This document shows positions 23,248-23,430 of a stretch of 23,430 bases of DNA, piece by piece; within the stretch, counting starts at the first letter, position 1, and each line of letters opens with the position of its first letter. Under the pieces are notes generated by a model that had not been told where the DNA came from, searched no databases, and saw only the letters and a list, made by a program, of their open reading frames with translations. A program made the translations under genes and the position numbers. Source of the stretch: RGIG7300 sp045657645. GTDB taxonomy: Bacteria; Bacillota; Clostridia; Oscillospirales; CAG-272. The stretch covers positions 1-23,430 of the forward strand of contig JAZOTL010000084.1 of the NCBI GenBank assembly GCA_045657645.1, written 5' to 3'.

Positions 23248-23430
23248 TCATAAAATTTTTTTAAGTATTTCTTCTCTGTGAGAGTTTAGTGCTTCAAAAT
23301 CCATTGAGGCAACGTAAATTTCTTCAAGTTTAAAATGTTTTTCTCTTACTTTACTTAATATATCGTATGCACCTTGCATAACCGCATTTTGGCAACGCTT
23401 TGCATACCTTATCAGCTTTGAGTGTTCCTT
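23248..23430 (-). CDS. C-terminal fragment of an unrecognised gene (N-terminus outside window)
   Basis: An open frame of 60 codons runs from the window edge to a TGA at 23250-23248. The fragment is amphipathic and helical-looking, with the segments KRCQNAVMQGAYDILSKV and LEEIYVASMDFEALN, and ends in ...EEILKKIL. Its coding look and codon use match the neighbouring genes. I do not recognise the family. It reads the same way as the radical SAM gene 62 bases downstream, which has its own promoter candidate; partial co-transcription is possible because no terminator is visible between them. Confidence 0.6.
   Translation of the reverse strand, partial: KEHSKLIRYAKRCQNAVMQGAYDILSKVREKHFKLEEIYVASMDFEALNSHREEILKKIL

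Overview
The window looks like a chromosomal segment from an anaerobic, moderately AT-rich Firmicute, most likely an uncultured gut member of Clostridia. The evidence is the strong AGGAGG-type ribosome binding sites, TTGAAA-17-TATAAT promoters, short-spaced or overlapping operons, a clostridial-style ferredoxin next to a Crp/Fnr regulator, a B12-binding/DUF4080 radical SAM protein, the paired YfmF/YfmH M16 proteins and RqcH. No rRNA, tRNA, CRISPR array, prophage or transposase gene is visible, and there is no gene-free stretch over 300 bases.

Left edge (1-2044): a minus-strand pair, a Crp/Fnr regulator followed 10 bases later by a Cys/His-rich DUF5714 protein that runs off the window, diverges from a plus-strand multi-cluster iron-sulfur protein. 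The shared 88-base intergenic region carries a perfect 7-5-7 inverted repeat that could be the regulator's operator. From 2129 to 4357 there is a stand-alone ComEC/Rec2-like DNA channel protein whose C-terminal metallo-beta-lactamase-like domain has lost its metal-binding residues.

Centre (4391-14672): one promoter and one terminator appear to frame a nine-gene, roughly 10-kb operon: yfmF, yfmH, lgt, folD, an asparagine synthase-type amidotransferase, a D-aspartate-ligase-like ATP-grasp enzyme, an Asp/Glu racemase, murE and a YczE-like membrane protein. The four genes from the amidotransferase to murE read as a cell-wall module: the racemase makes D-Asp, the ATP-grasp ligase attaches it to the residue-3 side chain of the peptidoglycan stem, and the amidotransferase converts D-Asp to D-Asn. 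The MurE specificity motif is DNPGNEP, lacking the arginine of meso-diaminopimelate enzymes, which fits an L-Lys (or similar diamino acid) stem carrying a D-Asx bridge. This is the most interesting functional prediction in the window.

Right part (14689-20015): a minus-strand lipoprotein of unknown family converges on the big operon and shares its terminator. It diverges from a GNAT acetyltransferase whose promoter lies so close to the ATG that the transcript may be leaderless. Another 7-5-7 palindrome lies between the two promoters. Directly after the GNAT stop codon comes a run of six consecutive perfect hairpins (16091-16239, with matching ends extending to about 16271), a candidate small palindromic mobile element. 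A three-gene operon follows: rqcH (ribosome rescue by alanine tailing), an RluA-family pseudouridine synthase, and a DUF3810 membrane protein with an HExxH motif.

Right edge (20016-23430): murA has its own extended -10 promoter. It converges on a B12-binding-domain radical SAM/DUF4080 protein, with a bidirectional terminator that overlaps the latter's stop codon. The last 183 bases hold the C-terminal end of an unrecognised minus-strand gene. Family assignments rest on motif recognition by eye; no database search was possible.
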